Below, in pieces: positions 15,767 to 23,782 of a DNA stretch of 41,948 nucleotides (within the stretch, counting starts at the first letter, position 1; the number at the start of each line of letters is the position of its first letter). Both the position numbers and the translations under genes were made by a program. This DNA is from Verrucomicrobiota bacterium (lineage in GTDB: Bacteria; Verrucomicrobiota; Verrucomicrobiia; Opitutales; Opitutaceae). The notes below the pieces were generated by a model, which saw only the letters and a program-made list of their open reading frames with translations, had not been told where the DNA came from and made no database searches. Location of the stretch: positions 1 through 41,948 of the forward strand of contig JAFEGO010000047.1 in NCBI GenBank assembly GCA_018239845.1, in the 5' to 3' direction.

Positions 15767-16486
15767 TTAGGCTTCGCCCAAATTGCGCCGGAGCTGGGTC
15801 TCCAATGTCGGTGCATCCAGCAAGGTGATGCTACGGGCGGCGACGGCAATGAACTTGCGGTCGCGCAGGCGAGCGAGGGTTCGTGAAAGGGTCTCGCTGC
15901 TGGTGCCGAGTTCGGCGGCCAGCACGCGTTTGGTTCCGGGGAGCCGAATTACGCCGCCGGGGGCGTTGCGGCCGTGTTTCACGAGCCAGTTCAGCAGGCG
16001 GGTTTCCACATCTTTGAGCGTCAGGTCGTCGAGCATGCCCACGAGGACGCGCAAGTGTGCGCTCATCGAGCCGAGCATCCGCAAGGCCAGGTCGGGGCGG
16101 CGGCCAATCAGTTCAAGCACGGGCCCCTTGGGCAACAGCAGCACGGAGCACGGTTCCACCGCGCGGGCGTTGGCCGGATAGCCCGTGGGCGATGCCAGCG
16201 CGGCTTCGGCGAAGGATTCGCCGGTGCGGAATACATGGATCACCTGTTCCTTGCCAGCCGCACTCACCCGATGGACATTGATGGCGCCGCTCTGCACCAA
16301 ATAGAATCCGCGGGAGTCTTCGCCTTCGTGGAAAAGGTAAGCTCCCTTGGCTAGAGTGATCGGAATCGCAAATGCGGCGATCTGGCGAAGATCGTCGGCC
16401 GACAGGCTAGAAAACAACTGGCAGCAACGCAGGCTGGAAACCAAGCCGGTGAGCTTGAGTTCAGCGGTACGCAAGGTGGCAGGCAT
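15767..16486 (-). CDS. Crp/Fnr-family regulator, DNR/NnrR-like
   Basis: The 239-residue protein has a cyclic-nucleotide-fold sensor domain (AYLFHEGEDSRGFYLVQSG), a long dimer helix and a C-terminal helix-turn-helix. The recognition helix contains SSETLSRTL, whose Glu-x-x-Ser-Arg is the FNR reading for TTGAT half sites. There is no N-terminal four-cysteine cluster, so it is not an oxygen-sensing FNR. With its neighbours it most resembles DNR/NnrR, the NO-responsive activators of denitrification. Three matching boxes lie upstream of ric, nirK and the YwiC-like gene. TTG at 16495 is an alternative start. Confidence 0.85.
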   Translation of the reverse strand: MPATLRTAELKLTGLVSSLRCCQLFSSLSADDLRQIAAFAIPITLAKGAYLFHEGEDSRGFYLVQSGAINVHRVSAAGKEQVIHVFRTGESFAEAALASPTGYPANARAVEPCSVLLLPKGPVLELIGRRPDLALRMLGSMSAHLRVLVGMLDDLTLKDVETRLLNWLVKHGRNAPGGVIRLPGTKRVLAAELGTSSETLSRTLARLRDRKFIAVAARSITLLDAPTLETQLRRNLGEA

Positions 16487-16583
16487 TGCCCTCAATGAAT
16501 AGTTGCCATCTCTGACATGTCGCGTGAAAAACCATGCTCCGAAGCGGGGTTGCCTTCTGGATCATGGGACTGATTCGGCCGTT

Positions 16584-17054
16584 TCAGGGCCTAGCGATTG
16601 GATAACCTCCCAAACGAAGGCTTGCGCCGGCGAGGACGAGGAGCACGCCGATGATCGTCACGCCCACGATGTGCCACGCCATGAGCGGAAGATTGTCGTC
16701 GCGTAGTCGCGGAATGACGCGGAGTTTGGCGTGGACGGCGAGGGCTACGGTGCCGGCGAGCAGCGCGAGCTTTAGTTGGATGACACGCGTCGGACCACCG
16801 GCGCTCATCCACGCTGTAGTGGAATTACCCAACATTCGGTAGGCTAGCCAGAGTCCGGTGAGGACCTGGGTTGTCAGAGCGGGCAGACCGATCCGTTCGT
16901 AGCGTTGCTCGAAGCCTTGGATGAGCGCCGCTTTCTTCTCGCGCAACGCGACCGGCAGGATGCGCGTGGCCAGCACGAGATGGCCGCCGCCCCAGATGCA
17001 GGCTCCCGTCAGGTGCAGGCAGAGCATGAAATAGTAAAGGGCGAGGGGATTCAT
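16584..17054 (-). CDS. CopD-like four-helix membrane protein
   Basis: The 156-residue protein has four predicted membrane helices, a conserved His in MLCLHLTGACIWGGGHL and another in MAWHIVGVTIIGVLL. This resembles CopD and related haem- or copper-linked membrane proteins found in nirK and nor clusters. ATG at 17054 overlaps the stop of the DUF2249 gene by 4 bp, so the two are translationally coupled; a longer start at 17078 is less likely. The role is probably copper supply or electron transfer for NirK, which is inference. Confidence 0.7.
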   Translation of the reverse strand: MNPLALYYFMLCLHLTGACIWGGGHLVLATRILPVALREKKAALIQGFEQRYERIGLPALTTQVLTGLWLAYRMLGNSTTAWMSAGGPTRVIQLKLALLAGTVALAVHAKLRVIPRLRDDNLPLMAWHIVGVTIIGVLLVLAGASLRLGGYPIARP

Positions 17055-17284
17055 GGGCGCCAGAAGTTCACGGCCCAAGCCCCGTCGGTGCGGCGCTCCA
17101 GCGAGGATTCGAAGCCTTCGCCTTTGAGCAGTTCGATCAGCGGTGCCGGCAGGAAAGGTGCCACAACCGTGAGTCCGCGGCTTGGCGCGAGCTTGTCCAC
17201 CTCGGCACGAATGAGCGCAAAAGGCTCATGGCCTCGCGCCAACATGGGACGGATGTCGAGCACCTTGAATTTGGGGGCGGCCAT
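17051..17284 (-). CDS. DUF2249 domain protein
   Basis: The 77-residue protein carries the DUF2249 features: VLDIRPMLARGHEPF near the start, then a PAPLIELLKGEGF helix and the closing W-V-N-F strand. DUF2249 proteins are TusA-like folds commonly found in denitrification and RIC clusters, but their biochemical role is unsettled. It overlaps the CopD-like gene by 4 bp and starts 9 bp after the porin stop, so it is within the same operon. Confidence 0.8.
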   Translation of the reverse strand: MAAPKFKVLDIRPMLARGHEPFALIRAEVDKLAPSRGLTVVAPFLPAPLIELLKGEGFESSLERRTDGAWAVNFWRP

Positions 17285-17293
17285 GACGTCAGA

Positions 17294-18487
17294 CTAATAG
17301 GAGAATTCCACCTGAGCCCAGAATTTGCGAACCTTGGGGTAGGCGGCGGCGGTGGATTGAAAATCGGCATACTTGAAGAGGGCGGTGACATGAGTTCCGA
17401 ACTTGCGACTCACCTGTGCGTCGAATTCGCGACCGGGATCGGGGCCGGAACGGTCAGTGGCGAACCAGTGGTAGTACGCGAGCAAGTTGTATCCGGAAGT
17501 CAGATTCATGGCGGCCTTTGCGTAGGTATCGCGCAGACCGGTGGCGGGGGTGGTGAGGAACAGGTCGGCCCAGCCGTTGAAGGCATGAAGGGTCGCAAGC
17601 GGCGTCTTGAAGCCGACCCCATCGCCTCCGCCGAGCGCCTCATGGCCGACGGTGAAAGCGCCGGCCTTGGCGGCGGCGCCGATTTCGAGGGCGGAATAAT
17701 TCGCGTGATAGTGGAGCGGACTGTCGCCCGAGTCGGATTGAGTGGCGATTTCCGCGCGGTAGGTGAGTTTCAACGCGCCGGACAATGGGGTCGCCCCGGT
17801 GAAGCTCACGCCGTAGGTGGCGCAACTTTGGGCCGCGGCGGAACCGCCGAAATCGAGCCAATAGGCATAGCCCGTCAACGTGCCCGGCGAAAAGCCCGCA
17901 TAGCTCGCGTTGAGCAGGTGCGAGTTGGACTGCCAGTAGCCCTGCGGGTGCCGGTCGCCGAAGACGCGGTTGATCCGTCCGAGCCAGGAATAGGTCAGCG
18001 TCGTTTGCGGCAGGGTTTGATCCTGCAGGGTGATCGCGTCTAAGGTCTGCATGTTCTGCCGCCAGCCGGAGTCGCCGATGAAGCGGGCATTGTCGAAGAC
18101 GAGGCGCTGGCGCCCGCCCGTGAGCACCGTCTGCCCGTTGGCAAAGGCGAGCCACGCTTGGTTGAGTTCGGTGCCCTCGGGATCGGCCACCACTGCGCGC
18201 CCGGCCCCGCCGGGGTTCAAGCCGGCCTGACTGTAGCGGTCGCCGTCAATCGGCGCGATGTTTTCGGCTTCGAGGAGGGCGGACCAACCGTGCCACGGGG
18301 CGGCGGACAGGCCGAGGCGCGTGCGCACGGTGAATGATTCGGCCTCGGTCAGGCCCGCCTGGTTTACATCCTCATACCGTACGCGGACATTGAGCGAATA
18401 GGTGAACGGCAATGCCGTCGAGGGGGTGTCGGCGGAGGCGGAAGCCAGCCATGCCAGCCCGGCGAAAAAACAGCAGGACTTTTTCAT
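17294..18487 (-). CDS. alginate-export-like outer membrane beta-barrel porin
   Basis: The 397-residue protein has a signal peptide (MKKSCC..., cleavage near ASASA-DT). A long beta-strand pattern follows and ends in an aromatic residue (QVEFSY), the C-terminal signature of barrel insertion. Family-type segments include VRVRYEDVNQAGL, RTRLGLSAAPWHG and TGGRQRLVFDNARFIGD. Such porins occur in denitrification clusters, where nitrite or other anion uptake has been suggested. It lies between the SCO and DUF2249 genes. Confidence 0.8.
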   Translation of the reverse strand: MKKSCCFFAGLAWLASASADTPSTALPFTYSLNVRVRYEDVNQAGLTEAESFTVRTRLGLSAAPWHGWSALLEAENIAPIDGDRYSQAGLNPGGAGRAVVADPEGTELNQAWLAFANGQTVLTGGRQRLVFDNARFIGDSGWRQNMQTLDAITLQDQTLPQTTLTYSWLGRINRVFGDRHPQGYWQSNSHLLNASYAGFSPGTLTGYAYWLDFGGSAAAQSCATYGVSFTGATPLSGALKLTYRAEIATQSDSGDSPLHYHANYSALEIGAAAKAGAFTVGHEALGGGDGVGFKTPLATLHAFNGWADLFLTTPATGLRDTYAKAAMNLTSGYNLLAYYHWFATDRSGPDPGREFDAQVSRKFGTHVTALFKYADFQSTAAAYPKVRKFWAQVEFSY

Positions 18488-18563
18488 AGGGGATCGCGGA
18501 AGCCGTGACAGATTATTCGAACGGACGCGCGCGGGTCTCGAAGCGAATCAAGCCACGCGAAGA

Positions 18564-19199
18564 TCACTCGCGGTTCGCGAGCGTGAGTGCGGCGACGGTT
18601 TCATCGAGACCGCCACGAAGCCCGGCGCGTTGGTGGATGATTTCACCTTCGCGGTTGAGGATGGTAATGAGATTGGAATGAGAGAAACCGCCTCCGGTCT
18701 CCGGCTTATAGCTCACGCCGAGCAGCGCCGCGAGTTCACGGACCGAGTCGTCCGTGCCGTGGAGGAGCATCCAATCGCGTCCCAGGCCATGCTGTTCGCG
18801 ATAGGCCGCAAGAGCCGGAGGCGTATCGCGTGCAAGGTCGAACGAGACCAGGACGAACGCGGCGCGGCCGCGGATTGCGGGTGGAAGCTTGGCGCGGATC
18901 GCCTGCATGTCCGCCACGAGCAGCGGACACGCATACCCGCAGGACGCGAAGAACATCGTCAGAACGACCGGACGCCCGCGCAGCTCACCCAAGCGAAAGA
19001 CGCGACCGGCATCGTCGGTGAAACTGCCCTCCGCCTGATAAAGCGATTTCGCACTGTAAGCGGCGGTGGGGATGGGCGGGGCGCAACAACAGGTATCCGG
19101 CTTGGCGGTGACCGTCTGTCGGCGGCTGGGGTCGGCCGGAGCATCTGGTGCCAAGGCGAATGCGGTGGAGCACAGCAGGAATAGGGCGACGGTTTTCAT
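18564..19199 (-). CDS. SCO1/SenC-family copper chaperone
   Basis: The 211-residue protein has a signal peptide (MKTVALFLLCSTAFA). The thioredoxin-like fold has the SCO copper motif SCGYACP (CxxxC) and the downstream His ligand in GGFSHSNLI. A cysteine triplet (DTCCCAPP) near the N-terminus is unusual and could also bind copper. SCO proteins load CuA-type or other copper sites. Here it probably serves NirK maturation. It overlaps nirV by 4 bp. Confidence 0.88.
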   Translation of the reverse strand: MKTVALFLLCSTAFALAPDAPADPSRRQTVTAKPDTCCCAPPIPTAAYSAKSLYQAEGSFTDDAGRVFRLGELRGRPVVLTMFFASCGYACPLLVADMQAIRAKLPPAIRGRAAFVLVSFDLARDTPPALAAYREQHGLGRDWMLLHGTDDSVRELAALLGVSYKPETGGGFSHSNLITILNREGEIIHQRAGLRGGLDETVAALTLANRE

Positions 19200-20008
19200 G
19201 GGAAGGCGTTGAGCGGGGCGGTGTCACGTGCGCAACGAAAGCCGAGGGAAGTCGTGGTGTTGTCGGCCTTGAGCGAGGCGCGCAGGGCTGCACGCATGAA
19301 GGCGGCGTAGTCGGTGGTATCGCTGGCACCGGCCGAACCGGCGCCACAAAACAGATTCCGGTCGAGCGTGGTGTCAGCGCGCGATTCGCCGGTGACCATG
19401 GCGGTGTTGAAATCATCCACCCATTCCCAGACGAGTCCGTGCAACCCTCGGATGCCGTGAAAATCGGGCCGGAGCGACGTGGCGTCGGCGAAAACGGCCG
19501 GTACGGGGCGAGCCAGCCAAGCATAAAGGTCGCGCTTCAGCGCTGCGTCATTGCGACCGTCCGGCCGGTCGTAGCCGGCGGCGGCGGCAAGTTCCCACTC
19601 GGCGGTGGTGGGCAAACGCTTGCCGGCCCAGCGTGCATAAGCCCGGGCGGCAAACCAAGAGACTTGTACCACGGGTGCACGCAAAGGAGCGGCTGGACCG
19701 GGTTCGAGATCGGCGGACCAGTGTTGCAAATAGGAAGTATCGGCAAACAAGCGGCTGACCAGCGAGCGCCGCCATTTGGGATTGGCCGTCACAAAAGCGA
19801 GGAAGTCGGCGTTGGTGACCGGTCGCTCGTCGAGCAGAAAGGCGGCAACCGGGATCCGGGCCGGGTCTTGGGATGATCGCAGCAAAGGCTCGTAGGTGCC
19901 AGCTGGAATCAACCGCAGGGCCGCCGTATCCTCCGCAAGCACCTTCACCGCGCTGGCCAGTGCCAAGGCGGTCAAACCGCAGCGAACGATAGGCATCCGG
20001 AAGGACAT
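19196..20008 (-). CDS. nirV: NirV-like formylglycine-generating-enzyme-family protein
   Basis: The 270-residue protein has a signal peptide and an FGE-sulfatase domain with DERPVTNADFLAFV, PVVQVSWFAARAYARWAGKRLPT, TAEWELAAAAG, GLVWEWVDDF and terminal LGFRCAR. Genes of this family next to nirK are called nirV. Their exact role is unresolved, though they are thought to aid copper nitrite reductase maturation. It lies 13 bp downstream of nirK and overlaps SCO by 4 bp, placing it firmly in the operon. Confidence 0.85.
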   Translation of the reverse strand: MSFRMPIVRCGLTALALASAVKVLAEDTAALRLIPAGTYEPLLRSSQDPARIPVAAFLLDERPVTNADFLAFVTANPKWRRSLVSRLFADTSYLQHWSADLEPGPAAPLRAPVVQVSWFAARAYARWAGKRLPTTAEWELAAAAGYDRPDGRNDAALKRDLYAWLARPVPAVFADATSLRPDFHGIRGLHGLVWEWVDDFNTAMVTGESRADTTLDRNLFCGAGSAGASDTTDYAAFMRAALRASLKADNTTTSLGFRCARDTAPLNAFP

Positions 20009-20021
20009 GGCGGAAGCAGGG

Positions 20022-21527
20022 CTAGTGGGTTTGGTTGCGGATGGCCTTCACTTGGTCGGTGGTGAACGCTTCGCCGCTGTTACCCCAGGTGTTGAAGATG
20101 TAGGTGAGGACATCCGCCACCTGCTGGTCAGTCAGTGCGGCTTCCTGCGGCGGCATGGCGCTGTCGAACTTCTTCCCGTTGACGGTGAGCGGACCGACGA
20201 GTCCTTTCAGGACGATGCGGACCGCGCGATCACGATCGGCCAGGAGGAAATCGGACTTGGCGAGCGGTGGGAAGATGTTCGGCAGACCGTTGCCATCGGG
20301 CTGGTGGCAGGCGAAACAGAGGCCCATGTAAACCTGCTTGCCCTTTTCGATCTGCATTTCCTTGGTCAGGCCGGCAATGGCGGGGTTCGACTTGATTTCG
20401 GCGGCGATCTTCGCCTTTAGCTCCGCTTCGCGCTTCGCCGAATCCGAACCTGCGTCAGCCTGCGCACCCAGGTAAATGGCGTCGATCTCCTTGCCCGAGT
20501 AAATAACGCGGTTGGCGGCGCCGGTGACCTTGAGCATGCCCAGCGCACCTTTGTTGAAGGCACGGGTGAGCGAGTGATCGACAAGGACGAAAGTACCCGG
20601 AACATCGACCTTGAATTCGACGACACAGGCTCCGCCGGCGGGCACCAGGGTTGTCTGGAGATTGTGGTTAGCGAGGCTGAGGCCGGCCTCGGGATAGACC
20701 TTGTCGAAGATCTCGCCGATCACGTGGAACGACGACGTCATATTCGGCCCGCCAACACCAAAGTAGATGCGGACCGTTTCTCCGACCTTGGCCCCGAGGG
20801 CCTTGTCGCCGACGAGGGAGCCGACCGCACCATTGAAGACAATGTAGGGCGGCCGTTCATCGATGGCTTTGGCCATATCGAACGATTGCATGCCTTCCTC
20901 GCCGTACTTGCCGGTGGTGTAGAACTCGCCCTGCATGACGTAGTATTCCTTGTCCACCTTCGGCAGGCCGTCCTTTGGTTCGACGAGGATCATGCCATAC
21001 ATGCCGTTGCCAATGTGCATGGGCACGGGTGCCGTGGCGCAGTGATAGACAAAAAGGCCGGGGTTGAGCGCTTGAAAGGTGAACTGGGAGCTGTGGCCGG
21101 GAGCCGTGAACGTGGAAGCCGCGCCACCGCCGGGCCCGGTTACGCCATGGAGGTCGATATTATGCGGCAGCTTCGAGGACGGGTGGTTGTTGAGGTGGAA
21201 TTCAACCACATCCCCTTCGCGAATGCGGATGAACGAGCCCGGTACCGTGCCGCCGAAGGTCCAGAAGGTATATTCGACGCCGTCGGCCAGATGGCCGACG
21301 ACCTCGCGGACCTCAAGATTCACAACGACACGCGCGGCATGGGACCGGGTGATCGGTGGCGGTACATGCGGCGGAGGGGTGAGCACGGCCTGTTCAACTG
21401 GCAGGTTGAGCACTTCGGGTGGAAGTGCGACCGGGCCTTGTACATCGGCTGGACCATCGCTGGCCCGGACAGGAAGGGTGGCGAGAAACGCAACGCAGAC
21501 TGCAAGGAGGAGGCGAGGTGAGTTCAC
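20022..21527 (-). CDS. nirK: copper nitrite reductase NirK fused to C-terminal cytochrome c
   Basis: The 501-residue periplasmic enzyme reduces nitrite to nitric oxide. It has a signal peptide (cleavage near VRASD) and two cupredoxin domains. Type 1 copper ligands are His122, Cys163, His171 and Met176. Type 2 ligands are His127, His162 and His317. The catalytic pair is Asp125 and His267. After a charged linker (about 350-390) comes a cytochrome c domain with CFACH (403-407) and a methionine in SAMPPQ as the probable sixth haem ligand. The fusion lets the enzyme take electrons directly into its own haem. All catalytic residues are present. Confidence 0.95.
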   Translation of the reverse strand: MNSPRLLLAVCVAFLATLPVRASDGPADVQGPVALPPEVLNLPVEQAVLTPPPHVPPPITRSHAARVVVNLEVREVVGHLADGVEYTFWTFGGTVPGSFIRIREGDVVEFHLNNHPSSKLPHNIDLHGVTGPGGGAASTFTAPGHSSQFTFQALNPGLFVYHCATAPVPMHIGNGMYGMILVEPKDGLPKVDKEYYVMQGEFYTTGKYGEEGMQSFDMAKAIDERPPYIVFNGAVGSLVGDKALGAKVGETVRIYFGVGGPNMTSSFHVIGEIFDKVYPEAGLSLANHNLQTTLVPAGGACVVEFKVDVPGTFVLVDHSLTRAFNKGALGMLKVTGAANRVIYSGKEIDAIYLGAQADAGSDSAKREAELKAKIAAEIKSNPAIAGLTKEMQIEKGKQVYMGLCFACHQPDGNGLPNIFPPLAKSDFLLADRDRAVRIVLKGLVGPLTVNGKKFDSAMPPQEAALTDQQVADVLTYIFNTWGNSGEAFTTDQVKAIRNQTH

Positions 21528-21552
21528 GGCGGGTATATTAGATAAGGCACCC

Positions 21553-21594
21553 AGTTTAGCCGGTCGGCGGTGACGGCACCTTGACGTGCGTCAA
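21553..21594 (-). promoter_or_regulatory. nirK promoter with FNR/DNR-type box
   Basis: TTGAC-GTGC-GTCAA (21581-21594) is a perfect dyad of the FNR/DNR type. A TAAACT -10 element (minus strand, 21553-21558) lies with its centre 32 bp from the box centre. This is the geometry of a class II activated promoter with the box near -41.5. Confidence 0.8.
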
Positions 21595-21613
21595 CATTCG
21601 GCATTTTAGGCGC

Positions 21614-22384
21614 TCAGCATCGCGCCCAAAAAATGCCGAGCAGTAGAACGTAGAGGACGCCGAGTGCGGCTTCGAACTGCCCGATGCGACGCGCCGGCCA
21701 GGCTGGCCGCCACGGGCCGAGCAACCAGAGCGTCCGGAAGAACAGTAGCAACCCGAGCACACCCGTGATTCGAGGGGCTGGGGTGAAGCACCCCAGGAGC
21801 GCCAATGCTGCTGCGGCGCAACCCGAGAGCAGGATCGGTCCGCTACGGGAAACCGGCGTACCCTTTGCCGCGCGCAGGCAGGTGCGCACGGTGAGTACCG
21901 CGGGGAGGTTTCGAGCCAGCATCAGAGCCATGAGCGTGAACGCGGTCCCGGCCGTTTTTCCTGCCAGCATGACCACGGCGGCAGGGACCAGCGCGAATGC
22001 GGCGCTGCCTGCGAGTTCTGCTGCCATGCTGCGGGCGTCATTGTGCCCATCCCAGCAGGCGAAAAGAAGGCCGAGCACTCCTGCCGGAACCAAAGGCCGC
22101 AGTGCGTGCCAGCCACCAAGCGCTCCGGCTTCGATAAGGCCCGCCAACGCCAGAGCCATCCACATGACGAGTGCTTCACGGGCGTCCGACCGCCGGCGCG
22201 GGTCAGCGGCAGCGAAGGAAGCTTTGAGCGGGCGCCGGGCAAAGAATCCCGCTAACACTGAACCCGCCAAGGCTGCGCCAGCCGTTGACGGGGCGATCAA
22301 CAGGCCGAGCAGGAGCGGCTCCAGCGCCAGCGACCAGGAACCGTGTTCCTTCGGGAGGAAGACACTGGGTTTCGACGCGGTCAC
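21614..22384 (-). CDS. YwiC-like integral membrane protein
   Basis: About 256 residues from the preferred GTG start, opening with VFLPKEHGSWSLALEPLLLG. The PKEHG motif near the N-terminus is the hallmark of YwiC-like proteins, followed by seven or more hydrophobic helices. In Bacillus, ywiC sits with nitrate respiration genes. A longer reading from 22507 would translate through the FNR-type box and is rejected. It lies upstream of nirK on the same strand but has its own promoter. Function is unknown; a membrane role tied to denitrification is inferred from context. Confidence 0.75.
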   Translation of the reverse strand: MTASKPSVFLPKEHGSWSLALEPLLLGLLIAPSTAGAALAGSVLAGFFARRPLKASFAAADPRRRSDAREALVMWMALALAGLIEAGALGGWHALRPLVPAGVLGLLFACWDGHNDARSMAAELAGSAAFALVPAAVVMLAGKTAGTAFTLMALMLARNLPAVLTVRTCLRAAKGTPVSRSGPILLSGCAAAALALLGCFTPAPRITGVLGLLLFFRTLWLLGPWRPAWPARRIGQFEAALGVLYVLLLGIFWARC

Positions 22385-22437
22385 ACGAGGCAGTTGCGAT
22401 GATCCGGGTAGGTATAGGCTGTCAGGCGCCACGCCCC

Positions 22438-22479
22438 AGTATCGAAGCAATGGGCCGAGAGCGCATTGACCTGCATCAA
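22438..22479 (-). promoter_or_regulatory. YwiC-like gene promoter with FNR/DNR-type box
   Basis: TTGAC-CTGC-ATCAA (22466-22479) is a near-perfect FNR/DNR dyad. A GATACT -10 element (minus strand, 22438-22443) again has its centre 32 bp from the box centre, exactly as at nirK. This predicts a transcript starting near 22431 and supports GTG 22384 as the start codon. Confidence 0.75.
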
Positions 22480-22621
22480 TAAAACCTGAGTCATGGCGTC
22501 CGGCCATGGTTTAGGGTCGAGATCCACGCTGGCGGAAGAACGCACGCGACTTGAAGGCGATAGCGAAGCGGGCGTTTCCCCCGAAGACGTGGACGTGAAC
22601 CGCGGTTAGGATGAACAAAAA
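22480..22621. other. gap between YwiC promoter and repeat copy B, no gene seen
   Basis: Nothing with coding character is visible on either strand between the promoter and repeat B. The sequence is of ordinary composition and ends in an A-run that precedes the repeat's terminator hairpin. Confidence 0.4.
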
Positions 22622-22966
22622 AGGTGAGATGGAGGCAACTCCACTCACCCTTTTTGTTTTCGGATTTCGGACACCTCGGACGGGAGAAGTCCACTTCCCG
22701 ATACGCGCAGAGTGTTTTCGGACGACCCGGACGGCATTTTAACCACACCCGTTCGCGAGCGGGGTAGTCAGAAAATCCACGGACACCTCGGACGCCTGTT
22801 TGGTCACTCCCGTTCACGCGTGGGTTGGCAATGCCTGCGCGTAAGGAGTCAGAAAACCCCGTCCGAGACGTCCGAGATTCCCCCCGTCACGTAAGAAGTC
22901 AGAAAGAGCCGTCCGAGGTGTCCGGAGTCAGGGAGAAGCCCAATCACCGGGCGTCTCAGACGGCTA
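22622..22966. repeat. dispersed palindromic repeat, long copy B (~345 bp)
   Basis: It is in the same orientation as copy A and largely colinear with it. The first 43 bases from GGTGAGATGG are identical. Then come left arms with CGGACACCTCGGACG, the central CGCGTGGGTTGGCAAT, and AAGGAGTCAGAAAA followed by GTCCGAGACGTCCGAG. Next is AAGAAGTCAGAAA followed by CGTCCGAGGTGTCCGGAG, closing with GCGTCTCAGACGGCTA. The final CTA is the stop codon of the minus-strand gene at 22964. Copies A and B bracket the nitrite reductase module as direct repeats 8 kb apart. Confidence 0.85.
22623..22660. terminator. bidirectional hairpin terminator at head of repeat B
   Basis: GGTGAG and TGGA pair with TCCA and CTCACC. 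An A-run lies on the left and TTTTTGTTTT on the right, so it can stop transcription in both directions. It matches the hairpin that opens copy A. Confidence 0.75.
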
Positions 22967-23527
22967 CGCGGCCATCCATTTACTGGCGATATGCCTTTCG
23001 TGCAGCGCCCAGAACAACTGCCGGGTGAAACCCTCCAGCACGTACAGCATGGGGGAGGTTTCGAGAATAGCGGGCAGCAACGAAGTCACCATGGCCGGCC
23101 CCGTGGGCAACGTCAGCTCCGAATGGCTTTGCAGAAACTTGGCGAGGCCGCTGGCAACTTCCTTCGGGCCCATCGATATAATCGCATCGATGCAATCTTG
23201 GTTTAAGGCGTGGGCGGCACCCCATGCCTGCCGTGCACCCGAGGTATCAAGACCAGCGTGCATGACTGCGATACCTTGGCCTTGATGTCGCAAAAACGCA
23301 TACTGGTATGAACCGACAGGCGACCGTAGCTGCAGGCTGACCTTTGCGTCGGGCAACCAATCTTCGAGTTCATGGATTCCGGGCTGGGCGAATGCTCGGA
23401 CTTGGTCCCGGAGCATCGGCATCGGGGTAAAGTTCGTGTAGTCGCAACGCTGGCCGAGTTGGAGGATGATGTTAGTGAAGGTGACCTTGGAGGCACCGGA
23501 GGTTGGAGGTAGTGTATTTTTGCTCAT
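22964..23527 (-). CDS. hypothetical protein between repeat copies B and C
   Basis: The protein has 187 residues from the preferred MSKNTLPPTSG start; the longer start at 23560 adds a Cys-containing stretch without support. Visible blocks are VTFTNIILQLGQRCDYTNFTPMP, a SPVGSYQYAFLRHQGQGIAVMH segment and a helical C-terminus ending EGFTRQLFWALHERH. No family is recognised and no signal peptide is seen. It lies alone between two repeat copies, with its stop codon formed by the edge of copy B. Confidence 0.55.
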   Translation of the reverse strand: MSKNTLPPTSGASKVTFTNIILQLGQRCDYTNFTPMPMLRDQVRAFAQPGIHELEDWLPDAKVSLQLRSPVGSYQYAFLRHQGQGIAVMHAGLDTSGARQAWGAAHALNQDCIDAIISMGPKEVASGLAKFLQSHSELTLPTGPAMVTSLLPAILETSPMLYVLEGFTRQLFWALHERHIASKWMAA

Positions 23528-23591
23528 ACATTTTTGTGTTTGAGCAAACGCGCACCTCAAATGTAGCCCGGTGGGGCGAATCAGTGGAGTA

Positions 23592-23696
23592 CGGACGGCT
23601 CGGACACCTCTTTGCCTACTCCCGTTCGCGCCAGGGGCGGATTGGAAATTACCCCGCGTTGCGTAAGGAGTTGGAAAACTTCGTCCGAGGTGTCCG
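23592..23696. repeat. palindromic repeat, short copy C (~105 bp)
   Basis: The left arm is CGGACGGCTCGGACACC, then TACTCCCGTTCGCG. The right arm is GCGTAAGGAGTTGGAAAA, then CGTCCGAGGTGTCCG. The two arms pair over most of their length, giving one long stem-loop of the same type as the inner unit of copies A and B. Confidence 0.8.
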
Positions 23697-23782
23697 AGAA
23701 GTGTTCCAACATGACTCTGGGCATCCGAAGGTTGAAGCCTTCCATCACAGGAGGGCCTTTCGACGAAAGGCGAATCTGCGAC

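Noticed and set aside
22385..22507. N-terminal extension of the YwiC-like gene
   Set aside because: It would translate through the FNR-type box and the -10 element, and the family starts at the PKEHG region.
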